Notes under the pieces: model-generated
The model's input: only the letters and a program-made list of their open reading frames with translations
Told to the model about the DNA's origin: nothing
Databases searched by the model: none
Origin: Rhizobium skierniewicense
GTDB taxonomy: Bacteria > Pseudomonadota > Alphaproteobacteria > Rhizobiales > Rhizobiaceae
Assembly (NCBI RefSeq): GCF_014196515.1
Contig: NZ_JACIDV010000002.1
Location: forward strand, 62,001 to 126,000
Direction: 5' to 3'
Length of the DNA stretch: 64,000 bases
Position numbers and translations under genes: made by a program
Shown here: positions 34,195-43,668 of the stretch, one piece after another
Numbering within the stretch: the stretch's first letter is position 1
How the letters are laid out: each line of letters opens with the position of its first letter

Positions 34195-35016
34195 TCAGTC
34201 CCTGCGGAACAGGATGCTTGCGCCCCAACCCGTCACGATTGCCAGCAGCACGCACAGAAAGCCATAAACCACCGGTGTCTGATGCGCGGCATCTGTGATG
34301 GCCTGCTCCATGCCGGTCTTCACCACGCGCAGTCGCAGTTCCTTTTGCGCCACAGGCATACCGCTCTTGAAGAGATAGGCGCGGGCCGTATGGACGCCGT
34401 TCGGCACGTTTGCAGGTAGACGAAGCGTGGCCCAGAACAATCCCGTTCGTTCAAGCCGCACGCCGGTCGTATCGTTGCGGTAGATGCCGCTCGACAGTTT
34501 CAGGCGGCGATAGGCTTCCTGGAAATCATAGACATTGTCGGGCACGCCGGAAAAGACAGCACTGCGCAATGGCAGATGGTCTACGCCCAGACCCATGGCC
34601 TTCAGCGTTCCCGCCGTTGCGATATTGTCGATGCTGCGGGTACTGGCCATGGAGTAGGATTCCGGCAGTGGCGCAAAGGTGATCGCGCTGGTGTTGATCC
34701 AGATGCCAGCGACACGGCTTTTCTTGCGTACGGTGGAATATTCGTTGGGGCCTTCCAGCGTCACGACGATGTCATACTGCCCGATTGCCAGCAAAAGCTG
34801 ATCGGCATTGTTCAGCGCACCGAACATGGTGAAATCGGCGCCACGAAAATCAGAGGCGATGGAAATTTCGGTCGTCGACGCACCGATCTCGATGTTTTCC
34901 TGCAAGGTTCGGGCCTGGCCAGTGGCATCGGGTGAAATCGGCAGCGGCGGTGTCTGCGCAAAGGCAGGCGTGCACAGCGCGCTGAAGGCGGCAGCAAGAA
35001 GGGCGGCGCGGATCAA
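34195..35016 (-). CDS. TIGR02186 family protein
   Basis: This 273-residue protein has a signal peptide (cleavage near CTPAFAQ), a beta-rich exported part beginning with EIGASTTEISIASDFRGADFTMFG, and one C-terminal membrane segment (about residues 250 to 270). It matches the TIGR02186 family, almost always found next to a TauE/SafE exporter, as here (ATGA overlap). Function unknown, probably an exporter partner. Confidence 0.9.
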   Translation of the reverse strand: MIRAALLAAAFSALCTPAFAQTPPLPISPDATGQARTLQENIEIGASTTEISIASDFRGADFTMFGALNNADQLLLAIGQYDIVVTLEGPNEYSTVRKKSRVAGIWINTSAITFAPLPESYSMASTRSIDNIATAGTLKAMGLGVDHLPLRSAVFSGVPDNVYDFQEAYRRLKLSSGIYRNDTTGVRLERTGLFWATLRLPANVPNGVHTARAYLFKSGMPVAQKELRLRVVKTGMEQAITDAAHQTPVVYGFLCVLLAIVTGWGASILFRRD

Positions 35017-35939
35017 TAGCCCAGCCCTCCGACAGCCACGGAAAACAGATCTTCAGGTTTCAACACCAGCGAAATCGCAAGTCTCACGCCAACGGCCAGC
35101 ACCAGCAGTGCCAGCAATGCACGCAACTGCTCGCCACGCAGTTTCTGGCCGACCCGAACCCCGTATTGCGCCCCGACCACGCCGGCCAGCATGAGGATGA
35201 AAGCCAGCACGATATCGACGGAAAAATTCGTCGCCGCCTGGACGATGGTGGTGTAGGCAGTGACAAAAATGATCTGGAACAGCGAGGTGCCGACAACGAC
35301 GTTGGTGGGCACGCGCAGGAGGTAGATCATGGCCGGTACCATGATGAAGCCGCCGCCGACACCCATGACCGATGTCAGCACACCGATGCCGAAACCCAGG
35401 ACGATGATGGGAATGACGCTGAGATAGAGTTTCGATTTCTTGAAACGCATCTTCAACGGCAGGCGATGGACCCAGTTGTGGTGACCGGGGCGGCGCAATG
35501 TCACTGTCTCGTTGCGGGCAGACCGGCGGATGGCCGAGATGCTTTCTTTTAGCATCAGCGCACCGACGGTACTCAGCAAAATGACGTAGAGAAGCGAGAT
35601 GATGAGATCGAGCTGACCGATGCTGCGCAAAAGCGTAAACAGCCAGACACCCACCGTCGCCCCGCAAAGGCCTCCGATCAGCAGCATGCCGCCGAGCTTC
35701 ATATCCAAAGTGCCGCGCCGGAAGTGGCTGATGGAGCCTGAAACGGAAGAGGCGACCACCTGGTTGGCACCGGTTGCCACGGCGACGACAGGGGGAATGT
35801 TATAGAAGATGAGAAGCGGAGTGATGAGAAAGCCACCGCCGACGCCGAACATGCCGGACAGAAAACCCACAGCGGCGCCCATGCCAAGAATGATGAAGAT
35901 ATTCACCGATAATTCTGCGATGGGCAGGTAGACAGTCAC
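35013..35939 (-). CDS. Sulfite exporter TauE/SafE family protein
   Basis: This protein of about 308 residues has about eight membrane segments with the two TauE repeats: GFLSGMFGVGGGFLITPLL near the start and LTSVMGVGGGFIMVPAMIY in the second half. The family exports sulfite or related sulfonates. I chose the GTG at 35939 with GAGG upstream; a longer start at 36038 adds a non-hydrophobic tail. It is coupled to the TIGR02186 gene. Confidence 0.9.
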   Translation of the reverse strand: MTVYLPIAELSVNIFIILGMGAAVGFLSGMFGVGGGFLITPLLIFYNIPPVVAVATGANQVVASSVSGSISHFRRGTLDMKLGGMLLIGGLCGATVGVWLFTLLRSIGQLDLIISLLYVILLSTVGALMLKESISAIRRSARNETVTLRRPGHHNWVHRLPLKMRFKKSKLYLSVIPIIVLGFGIGVLTSVMGVGGGFIMVPAMIYLLRVPTNVVVGTSLFQIIFVTAYTTIVQAATNFSVDIVLAFILMLAGVVGAQYGVRVGQKLRGEQLRALLALLVLAVGVRLAISLVLKPEDLFSVAVGGLGY

Positions 35940-35973
35940 ATCAGGACCTCGGGCATGGTTCCGTGTAAAACGA

Positions 35974-35998
35974 CAAAGCCGCCGGAAGGCGGGCTTTG
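35974..35998 (-). terminator. Likely terminator between podJ and tauE genes
   Basis: An inverted repeat (CAAAGCCGCC and GGCGGGCTTTG with one mismatch) lies 140 bases downstream of the podJ stop, followed on the minus strand by a short T-rich run. It fits a rho-independent terminator for the podJ transcript. Confidence 0.5.
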
Positions 35999-36137
35999 CC
36001 ACGAAAGGCGGTATCTGTCTGGGTGGCGGAGGCAGCAAAACCTGCGACCTTTACCGGTCATGCCCGTGGAGGGCATGACTGTCAATTATTCAACGGCAAA
36101 TACGTTGATAATTTGAAAAGATTGGCACAGGCCGGAA

Positions 36138-39100
36138 TTACTTGTTGCGGGCCAGCAACGCGGTCACCAGTTCATCGGTGATGCGGCCATCCGGCGTCTG
36201 TCCGACGGACTTCTGGAAGTTCTTGATGGCCGCCACGGTGGCGCGACCCAGCTTGCCGTCCGGTTCACCCGCCTTGAAGCCATTGTTGTTGAGAATGGCC
36301 TGAATGTTGCGGATCGCCTTTTGCATATCGACAGACGATGTCTTGACCTCTTCGCCGCCTGTCCATTCGGCTGGCAGGTTCACCGAGTTGGCGTCATCGT
36401 CCATGGGCGTTGCCTGCCAGGTTTCGACTTTCGCCTTGGCGCTGGCCAGTTGTTCCGGTCGCATGGCCTTGGCTACGTCGTCGCGCTTCTGTCCGGCATC
36501 GGCATCACCATCACGAGCGGCAATAGCAAACCACTTGTAGGATTCTTCCAGGCTCTGCGGAACGCCGCTGCCGCGTGCGTAAAGAATGGCCAGGTTGAAC
36601 TGGCTATCGCGGACACCGAGATTGGATGCCTTGATGAACCAGTCGCCCGCGGCCTTGAAGTCCGGAGCACCGGCAGCATCGGAGGCAAGCAGAACGGCCA
36701 GATTGTGCATGGCGCCAGCGTTGCCCTGATCTGCCGCCATCTGATAGTAGCGCTTCGCCTCAGGAAGGTTACGCTCTACGCCGTTCGCCTTCTCATACAT
36801 ATTGCCAAGGCGGTATTGCGCGGGCGCAAAACCACGGTCGGCGGAAAGCTTGTACCACTTTGCAGCTTCAGAACGATCGGCGGCAACGCCGCGACCGTCT
36901 GTGTAACGCGCACCGACTTCAAACAGGGCCTGACGATCACCCTTGGCAGCCGCTTCGGAAAGCGACGCAGGTTTGATGTCCGATGGCACTGCAATCGTAT
37001 CGGCTGCTGCCAGGATTTGCTGTTGAACCTCGTCAACCGGCGCCGCGGCAGGGGCTTGCTGTGCAATTTCAGCGCCGGGTTCTGGTGCGGGCGCTTGCAC
37101 CGCTGGCGCTTCCTCGGGAAGAGGCGAGCCGCCAATCGGGCGCGGGTCGATCTGGTCCGTCTTGGCGTCGGCGCCGACCTGCATGCGCTCAGCGGCCGCC
37201 TTTACATTCTCATCGATCATGGCGTCGGATGGAATGGTGACAGCTGGGCGAACGTCGGCAGGAGCAGCCGGTACGGCAGAAATGGTAGGCTCTGTGGCTT
37301 TGGGCGTGACCGACGTCGGTTCCACTGAGATGGAAGCGGGCTCGTTTCCAATCAGCGATTTGATGGCGGGCATTGCCATCATCGCAAGAAGAATGGCACC
37401 AATGCCGAGCAACAGCGGACGACGATAGCGTGACAGGGCAGAGCCCTGCTCTTCACCGGTCGTCGCACGCTGAGCCCGCGAAGACAGGCCCTTATCGGGA
37501 ACGCTTTCCTGCGCAGCGGCCTGGGCTGCACGACGGGCGGCGGCAATGAAGTCGGCTCGGTTGTCTGTGTCGCCTGCGCCTGCGCGTGCAGCAGCCGTCT
37601 GGCTGGCACGGACGCGTTCGAGAATCTTCTTGATATCAGGCGCACCGGAGCCTGGCTCCAGCAATTCTGTCTCGATGTCCGACTGCAAGGTTTCGACCGG
37701 ATCCAGCGCGGGTGTGGGATCAATCTGCGTGCGGGCGGGAGCCTGCGCTTGTGGAGCCTCGTCGCTCTTGGCAGCGCTGGATTTGAAACGACTGGTCAGG
37801 CTGGACAGCAGGCCGCGCTTTTCCTGTGCCACGGGCTTCGCGGCCTCAGGCGGAACCAGCGTATCCGTCGCCATATCGGCGTCGAGTTGGCGAGAGATTT
37901 CGGTTTCGAACGATGCCCGGTCCTGCTTGCCGATCAACCCGTCTTCGGGAAAACTGGCGGCAGGCATGCGCGCACCATCGTAGTCCGCCCAGTCATTCTC
38001 GCCATTGGCAGAAACGACAGCGCGCGGTGCATTGCGATTGTCGAGATTATCGAGACGACCGGCAATCTGCACCAGCGTTTCATGCAGTGCCTCGAAGGTG
38101 CGGTGCGTGCGCTCTTCAGTGTTGCGGCTCAAGCCTTCAAGCTTGCGCAAATCATTGGCAAGTTCGGTGAGAATGGCGATGTCGGAACTGCTGGCTGTCT
38201 GGGCCAGATTGTTGCGCGTGTGCGCTTCCAGAACGGCTTCGGCCGCTTGGCGGGCCGCTTCGATGATGTACTCATCGCTGGACGCCATGTACTCTTCGAT
38301 CGCCGACATGCGCTGATCGAGTTCCGGCGACATGCCAGCGGCTTCGCTCGCAACCGGCGTTTTCGTCTCATCCAGTTTGGCGGCAATATCGCTCAGGCGG
38401 TCTTCCAGACGCTTGAATGCGGTCTCGTAAGACGCAGCCTTCGCCTGTGCAGGCCTGGCTTCGATTTCCTCGATCCGGCGTGCGATTTTCTCCAGCCGTT
38501 CAGCCAGCTTGTCGTTGACGGCGCCTTCGCCAAGCTCGTCGATCTTGCGGGAAATATCTGTGAGGGCAGATGTCAGTTCCGGCTGGCTGGATGGGCGTTG
38601 CGAGCGCTCCATCATCTTGGAAAGCTGATCCAGCCGCTCACCAAGTTCAGAAACGCTGCGTTCGGTCGAAAGCTCTTCAATGCGGGTCGTCAGCGCATCG
38701 AGACGCGCACCCAACGCGTCCGATGGCTTGTTCTGCGCCTCGGAAACATCCTTCAGCGTATCGATTTGCGACGACAGTGCGCTCAAACGGTTTTCCAGCC
38801 GCTCTGCAACTGCAGGGTCGAAAGCAGGGGCTGGTCTGTTTCCGGCAGCAGCGATGGCGCGGCTGATTTCGTCCAGACGCTGGTCGAGGCCAGAGAAATG
38901 CTCGGAGAACATGCGGTCGTTGGGCTGGATGTGCTTGCCCAGATGCTCGACAGCGCTGGCAATCGTCAGAAGCTTTTCTTCCAGCGCGCGGACCGGCGCG
39001 CTGCCGTTCATGGAGGCGAGCTGTGTCTTGATGTCGTCCAGACGATAGGCCAGTCCGATGACTTCTTCCTGGAGCGGCGCAGGATCAAAGCCACGCAACG

Positions 39101-39872
39101 TGTCCTCGACCGTTTCCCAGCGACGCTCGATCCGGTGCACGCTGTCTTCACGGGCGACCTGGTCCATCAGGACACGCAGTTCTTCGAATTCGCTGCGCAG
39201 CGCTTCGGCGTCTGGCGATGCGCTTGCGCCCATGCGCTCGATGCTGGCAGCCAGACGTGCGACGTCCTCGCGAATGTCTTCGGCGAAATGCTGATCTTCG
39301 GCAAACGACCGGATGTTGCGCAGTTCAGAGCGCACGCCCTGCATTTCGCGGGCGACACCTTCGGTGATCTCGTGCTTCAATTCCTGGCGCAGGCTGACCA
39401 GCGCTTCTGCGACCTCGCGCAGCGCCGCGTCGCCTTGTTGGGGGGCAGGGGGTTGCGGGGCAGGAGCGGTGCGTTCGAAGCGGGCAGTGGGGCGCGGACG
39501 TGCCGGAGGAATAGCGGTCGAGGTGCGGTAGTCACGCTCGACATAACGGCGGTCCAGATCGCGCTCGAGCACGGTCTCCGCGCGTGGCGATTCGGTTTTC
39601 TGGCGCTCCCAACGGGCATCGAGCGCCTGTTGGCGCTGGCGGATTTCATGGACGGGATCGAAACGACTGGAGGTCGGTTCTCTGGTCGGGCGGGACTGAG
39701 GGATCGGCCGTTCGTTTTCGATGCGCGTCGTTTGATTATCATATGAAGGGCGGGTCGCGGTTGCGCCAAGAAGATCGTCAATCCGGGCTTCCAGCCCCTC
39801 GATGGTGCGATTGAGCGCATCCAGAGACGATCTGTCGCTGTGCTGAGGGGAATTCGATCGCAATCCGTTCAT
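36138..39872 (-). CDS. podJ: Polar organizer PodJ-like protein with Sel1 repeats
   Basis: This 1244-residue protein has a cytoplasmic coiled-coil N-terminal two-thirds, one membrane segment near residues 814 to 834 (LLLGIGAILLAMMAMPAI), a proline-rich linker, Sel1-type repeats in the periplasm (about 975 to 1110) and a C-terminal peptidoglycan-binding domain (about 1180 to 1244). This is the PodJ plan; in Agrobacterium PodJ marks the new pole and directs the growth-pole to old-pole change. Long plus-strand frames inside this region are shadows. Confidence 0.88.
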   Translation of the reverse strand: MNGLRSNSPQHSDRSSLDALNRTIEGLEARIDDLLGATATRPSYDNQTTRIENERPIPQSRPTREPTSSRFDPVHEIRQRQQALDARWERQKTESPRAETVLERDLDRRYVERDYRTSTAIPPARPRPTARFERTAPAPQPPAPQQGDAALREVAEALVSLRQELKHEITEGVAREMQGVRSELRNIRSFAEDQHFAEDIREDVARLAASIERMGASASPDAEALRSEFEELRVLMDQVAREDSVHRIERRWETVEDTLRGFDPAPLQEEVIGLAYRLDDIKTQLASMNGSAPVRALEEKLLTIASAVEHLGKHIQPNDRMFSEHFSGLDQRLDEISRAIAAAGNRPAPAFDPAVAERLENRLSALSSQIDTLKDVSEAQNKPSDALGARLDALTTRIEELSTERSVSELGERLDQLSKMMERSQRPSSQPELTSALTDISRKIDELGEGAVNDKLAERLEKIARRIEEIEARPAQAKAASYETAFKRLEDRLSDIAAKLDETKTPVASEAAGMSPELDQRMSAIEEYMASSDEYIIEAARQAAEAVLEAHTRNNLAQTASSSDIAILTELANDLRKLEGLSRNTEERTHRTFEALHETLVQIAGRLDNLDNRNAPRAVVSANGENDWADYDGARMPAASFPEDGLIGKQDRASFETEISRQLDADMATDTLVPPEAAKPVAQEKRGLLSSLTSRFKSSAAKSDEAPQAQAPARTQIDPTPALDPVETLQSDIETELLEPGSGAPDIKKILERVRASQTAAARAGAGDTDNRADFIAAARRAAQAAAQESVPDKGLSSRAQRATTGEEQGSALSRYRRPLLLGIGAILLAMMAMPAIKSLIGNEPASISVEPTSVTPKATEPTISAVPAAPADVRPAVTIPSDAMIDENVKAAAERMQVGADAKTDQIDPRPIGGSPLPEEAPAVQAPAPEPGAEIAQQAPAAAPVDEVQQQILAAADTIAVPSDIKPASLSEAAAKGDRQALFEVGARYTDGRGVAADRSEAAKWYKLSADRGFAPAQYRLGNMYEKANGVERNLPEAKRYYQMAADQGNAGAMHNLAVLLASDAAGAPDFKAAGDWFIKASNLGVRDSQFNLAILYARGSGVPQSLEESYKWFAIAARDGDADAGQKRDDVAKAMRPEQLASAKAKVETWQATPMDDDANSVNLPAEWTGGEEVKTSSVDMQKAIRNIQAILNNNGFKAGEPDGKLGRATVAAIKNFQKSVGQTPDGRITDELVTALLARNK

Positions 39873-40234
39873 CTTCCTGCTCGCTTCGTTGCCCTGTTTT
39901 TTTCTATCCCGGCCACAAAATGGGGTGTGGAACGGAGGTTTTTTTAAATAGTCGGGTGACGGAGGGTTCTTCAGGACGCGAAGCAGTTCCGCCGAAAGCT
40001 ACAATGGCCGGAATATGGTTAACAAATAATGAATTAGCAATTACTGTTTTAACGCTTTCTTCATGAAGGTGAACGAAACCACTGATTAACCGCAGTCACG
40101 CAAGCTTCGCGCAAGCTTGAAATCGCTGCCAGATTTCTCACGAATGTCATTTGACGTTTACGCGCACGTCAAATATTGTGACCATCATGTTGACGCCGGA
40201 GTGGTCCGGTAAACGATGCGGAGGATCATCGGTA
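39873..40234. other. 362-base intergenic region between podJ and the fad cluster
   Basis: The divergent promoters of podJ and the acyl-CoA dehydrogenase gene should lie here. Visible structure is an operator-like palindrome at 40150 to 40173, listed separately, and a direct repeat of CGCAAGCTT (around 40100). No gene is supported. Confidence 0.5.
40150..40173 (+). promoter_or_regulatory. Operator-like palindrome before the fad cluster
   Basis: TTTGACGT, eight bases, ACGTCAAA form a perfect inverted repeat 61 bases upstream of the acyl-CoA dehydrogenase start. The sequence resembles MerR-family LiuR-type sites reported for fatty acid and leucine catabolism in proteobacteria. The match to that family is from memory and needs checking. 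Confidence 0.5.
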
Positions 40235-42031
40235 ATGCCTGTTTACAAGGCCCCTGTTCAAGATACGCTTTTCATTCTCAATGACGTGCTCGGCATCGAG
40301 CGCTACAACAATCTGCCCGGTTTTGAGGACGCAACGCCTGACATGATCGAAGCGATCACGGGTGAGGCTGCAAAAGTGGCCGAAGAGCAGCTCTTCCCGC
40401 TGAACCTGTCTGGTGACCAGCAGGGCTGTCAGCGAAGCGCCGATGGTTCGGTTACCGTACCTGACGGCTTCAAGGAGGCCTACGACGCCTATTGTGAAGG
40501 TGGTTGGACCGGCTTGGCCGTTCCGCCTGAATATGGTGGGCAGGGGCTTCCTTACACGTTGCATGCGGCCATCGGCGAATATATGTCGTCGGCCAACCTG
40601 TCGCTGATGATGTATCCTGGCCTGACGCAGGGGGCGATTGCGGCGGTTCTGGCGCATGGCTCCGAGGAACAGAAGCAGACCTACCTGCCGAAAATGGTCG
40701 AGGGCACATGGTCTGGCACCATGAACCTGACGGAACCCCATTGCGGCACCGATCTGGGTCTTCTGCGCACCAAGGCCGTGCCGCAGGGCGATGGCTCATA
40801 TAAACTGTCCGGTCAGAAGATTTTCATCTCCGCTGGCGAACATTCCATGACCAGCAACATCATCCATCTGGTTCTTGCCCGGATCGAGGGGGCGCCTGAA
40901 GGCACCAAGGGTATTTCGTTGTTCATCGTGCCGAAGTTCCTTGTCAACGACGATGGCTCGGTCGGTGCACGTAACGGTGTCGTCTGTGGCGCGCTCGAAC
41001 ACAAGATGGGTATCCACGGCAACGCGACCTGCGTCATGAATTACGACGATGCGACCGGTTATCTCATCGGCGCCGAGAACAAGGGCCTTTCGGCCATGTT
41101 CGTGATGATGAACGAAGCGCGCCTCGGCGTTGGTCTCCAAGGTCTTTCGGTCGGCGAGATCGCCTACCAGAACGCCGTGGAATATGCCCGCGAGCGTATT
41201 CAGGGCCGCTCTCTCTCCGGTGCGAAAGCGCCCGAAAAGAAAGCCGATCCGATCATCGTTCACCCGGATATCCGCCGCACGTTGATGACCATCAAGGCTT
41301 ATAACGAAGCCAGCCGTGCGTTCCTTTTGTGGACAGCGCTGCAATCGGATATCGCCCACCGCGCCACCGATGAGAAGGAACGTCAGGCGGCCGACGACAT
41401 TCTCGGCCTCGTCACGCCGATCCTCAAGGGTGTGCTGACCGACAAGGGCTTTGACCATGCCGTGATGGCACAACAGGTCTTCGGCGGTCACGGCTACATC
41501 GAAGAACACGGCATGAGCCAGTATGTGCGCGATGCCCGCATCACCATGATCTATGAAGGTGCCAACGGCATTCAGGCGCTTGATTTGGTGGGCCGCAAGC
41601 TCGGCCTCAATGGCGGCCGTGCCGTCATGGCGCTGTTTAAGGAAATCGGTGATTTCTGCGAGGAAAACCGCGCAGACGAGAGCCTTACGCTCTACACCAA
41701 GGGCCTCAAGAAAGGTCTGAACGACCTGCAAGCGGCCACCATGTGGTTCATGCAGCATGCCATGGCGAAGCCGGATAATGCCGGTGCCGGTTCTACCGAC
41801 TACATGCACCTCTTCGGCCTCGTCGTGCTGGGTTACATGCAGGCCCGCATGGCGAAGGCTGCGCAGGTCGCACTGTCTTCAGGTTCTGCAGCGGACGAGC
41901 AATATCTCAAGACCAAGCTCGTCACGGCCAAGTTCTTCATGGAACGTATTCTGCCGGAGACGGCGCTGCGCAAGACCCGCATCGAGGCCGGTGCCGACAC
42001 GATGATGGAACTGGCTGCGGAAGCGTTTTGA
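40235..42031 (+). CDS. Acyl-CoA dehydrogenase, long C-terminal extension type
   Basis: This 598-residue flavoenzyme introduces the 2,3 double bond in acyl-CoA. It has the family motifs [31 protein letters not shown], and [23 protein letters not shown] with the FAD contact RDARI and [13 protein letters not shown]. The C-terminal extension of about 120 residues is typical of this group. ATG 40235 has GGAGGA nine bases upstream. It begins the beta-oxidation cluster. Confidence 0.93.
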   Translation: MPVYKAPVQDTLFILNDVLGIERYNNLPGFEDATPDMIEAITGEAAKVAEEQLFPLNLSGDQQGCQRSADGSVTVPDGFKEAYDAYCEGGWTGLAVPPEYGGQGLPYTLHAAIGEYMSSANLSLMMYPGLTQGAIAAVLAHGSEEQKQTYLPKMVEGTWSGTMNLTEPHCGTDLGLLRTKAVPQGDGSYKLSGQKIFISAGEHSMTSNIIHLVLARIEGAPEGTKGISLFIVPKFLVNDDGSVGARNGVVCGALEHKMGIHGNATCVMNYDDATGYLIGAENKGLSAMFVMMNEARLGVGLQGLSVGEIAYQNAVEYARERIQGRSLSGAKAPEKKADPIIVHPDIRRTLMTIKAYNEASRAFLLWTALQSDIAHRATDEKERQAADDILGLVTPILKGVLTDKGFDHAVMAQQVFGGHGYIEEHGMSQYVRDARITMIYEGANGIQALDLVGRKLGLNGGRAVMALFKEIGDFCEENRADESLTLYTKGLKKGLNDLQAATMWFMQHAMAKPDNAGAGSTDYMHLFGLVVLGYMQARMAKAAQVALSSGSAADEQYLKTKLVTAKFFMERILPETALRKTRIEAGADTMMELAAEAF

Positions 42032-42061
42032 TAGTGAGCGAGGGGCAAGACCCCTCACCAA

Positions 42062-42217
42062 CAAAATCTAAGACTTAGCTTTGCTAAGACTTTGATTTTG
42101 TGTCCTCTCCCACAAGGGGAGAGGTAACCCGGAGCGGGCGCGGCACCCTTATCTCTCCCCTTGTGGGAGAAAAAGCGATTTCGAAATCTTAGCCAGCGGC
42201 TAAGTTTCAGAAATCGC
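42062..42217. repeat. Composite palindromic intergenic element, fad cluster
   Basis: Nested palindromes occupy this stretch. They are CAAAATC with GATTTTG arms near 42062 to 42100, CCTCTCCCACAAGGGGAGAGG-type arms at 42104 to 42124 and 42152 to 42170, and a longer palindrome at 42175 to 42217 with GCGATTTC and GAAATCGC ends. The element shares the CCTTGTGGG/CCCACAAGG core with the element after the thiolase gene. It is probably a rhizobial mobile palindromic repeat. Confidence 0.7.
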
Positions 42218-42285
42218 AAGTGAGGGGTAGCCTTGCGCCACCCGAAAGTTTCAAGGCGCCAAAACGCCGACAGGGAGATTAACAA

Positions 42286-43494
42286 ATGACTGACGTATAC
42301 ATTTATGACCACGTCCGCACCCCGCGCGGGCGCGGCAAGAAGGATGGTTCGCTGCACGAAGTGCCGTCCGTTCGTCTGGCCGCCAAGACGCTGGAAGCGA
42401 TCCGCGACCGCAACGGGCTTGATACGGCGACCGTCGATGACATCATCATGGGCTGTGTCGATCCGGTCATGGATGCGGGTGCCGTCATCGCCAAGGGTGC
42501 TGCCTTCGAGGCTGGATACTCCACCAAGGCACCGGGCATGCAGATTTCCCGCTTCTGCGCATCGGGTCTGGATGCCATCAACTTTGCGGCTGGTAAGATT
42601 GCGGCGGGTGCCGATGAGATTGTCATCGCAGGCGGTGTCGAAAGCATGTCGCGTGTCGGCATGGGCATGTCCGGCGGTGCCTGGTACATGGACCCGTCCG
42701 TCAGCTTCCCGGCCTATTTCATGCCGCAGGGCGTATCGGCCGATCTCATCGCCACCAAATACGGCTTCACCCGCGATGACGTCGATGCTTTCGCTGTCGA
42801 GAGCCAGAAGCGCGCCGCCCACGCCTGGGAAAACGGCTACTTCAAGAACTCCGTCATTCCGGTGAAGGACCAGAACGGCATCACCATCCTCGACCGCGAT
42901 GAGCATATGCGCCCCGGCACCGATATGCAGGCGCTGGCCTCGCTCAACGCATCCTTCCAGATGCCGGGCGAAATGGGCGGTTTCGAAGCTGTCGGCATCA
43001 TGGCGCATCCTGAAGTGGAGCGCATCAATTACGTCCACCATGCGGGCAATTCGTCCGGTATCGTCGATGGCGCTGCCGCCGTTCTTGTCGGTTCCAAGGC
43101 GGGCGGCGAGAGCATGGGGCTGAAACCCCGCGCCCGCATCCGCTCCTTCGCCAATATCGGCTCCGACCCGGCGCTGATGCTGACCGGCCCCGTCGATGTC
43201 ACCGAAAAACTACTGGCGAAGACCGGCATGTCGATTGCAGATATCGATCTGTTCGAACTTAACGAAGCCTTCGCCGCCGTTGTGCTGCGCTATCTCCAGG
43301 CCTTCGACATCAGCCATGACAAGATGAACGTCAACGGCGGCGCAATCGCCATGGGCCACCCGCTGGGTGCCACCGGCGCGATGATCCTCGGCACGGTTCT
43401 GGACGAACTGGAACGCCGCGATCTCAACACCGCACTGGTCACGCTGTGCATCGGCGCAGGCATGGGCACGGCAACGGTTATCGAGCGGGTTTGA
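42286..43494 (+). CDS. Acetyl-CoA C-acyltransferase (thiolase)
   Basis: This 402-residue thiolase cleaves 3-ketoacyl-CoA. The active cysteine is Cys91 in SRFCASGLDA, the second is in LCIGAGMG and the His lies in GGAIAMGHPLGATGA. AGGGAG precedes the ATG. It is the second gene of the beta-oxidation cluster and probably pairs with the FadB-like protein as the trifunctional partner. Confidence 0.94.
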   Translation: MTDVYIYDHVRTPRGRGKKDGSLHEVPSVRLAAKTLEAIRDRNGLDTATVDDIIMGCVDPVMDAGAVIAKGAAFEAGYSTKAPGMQISRFCASGLDAINFAAGKIAAGADEIVIAGGVESMSRVGMGMSGGAWYMDPSVSFPAYFMPQGVSADLIATKYGFTRDDVDAFAVESQKRAAHAWENGYFKNSVIPVKDQNGITILDRDEHMRPGTDMQALASLNASFQMPGEMGGFEAVGIMAHPEVERINYVHHAGNSSGIVDGAAAVLVGSKAGGESMGLKPRARIRSFANIGSDPALMLTGPVDVTEKLLAKTGMSIADIDLFELNEAFAAVVLRYLQAFDISHDKMNVNGGAIAMGHPLGATGAMILGTVLDELERRDLNTALVTLCIGAGMGTATVIERV

Positions 43495-43500
43495 TTTGGT

Positions 43501-43600
43501 CTTAACCCTCCCCCTTGTGGGGAGGGTGGCCGGCAGGCGGGAGGGGTCTTTGCCGCAAATTCCCCTCCCCAACCCCTCCCCACAAGGGGGAGGGGCTTAA
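43501..43600. repeat. Inverted repeat intergenic element (CCTTGTGGGG core)
   Basis: An inverted repeat of about 100 bases lies between the thiolase and FadB-like genes. Its outer parts are TTAACCCTCCCCCTTGTGGG and its near reverse complement, with a spacer of about 45 bases. The core is shared with the element at 42062 to 42217. The transcript would fold strongly and may affect mRNA stability. Confidence 0.7.
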
Positions 43601-43668
43601 CCCCGCCAGATCGCACCTGCTTGGAGCGGTGGCTGTCGTAAAGAAATTCAGGGAAGAGGAATCCCAAT

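Noticed and set aside
35996-36181. Small plus-strand frame after podJ
   Set aside because: It overlaps the podJ end and the likely terminator and has no start signal.
36321-39746. Long plus-strand open frames opposite podJ
   Set aside because: They have no protein-like composition, no ribosome sites and no known domains; they are a result of the GC-rich codon use of podJ.
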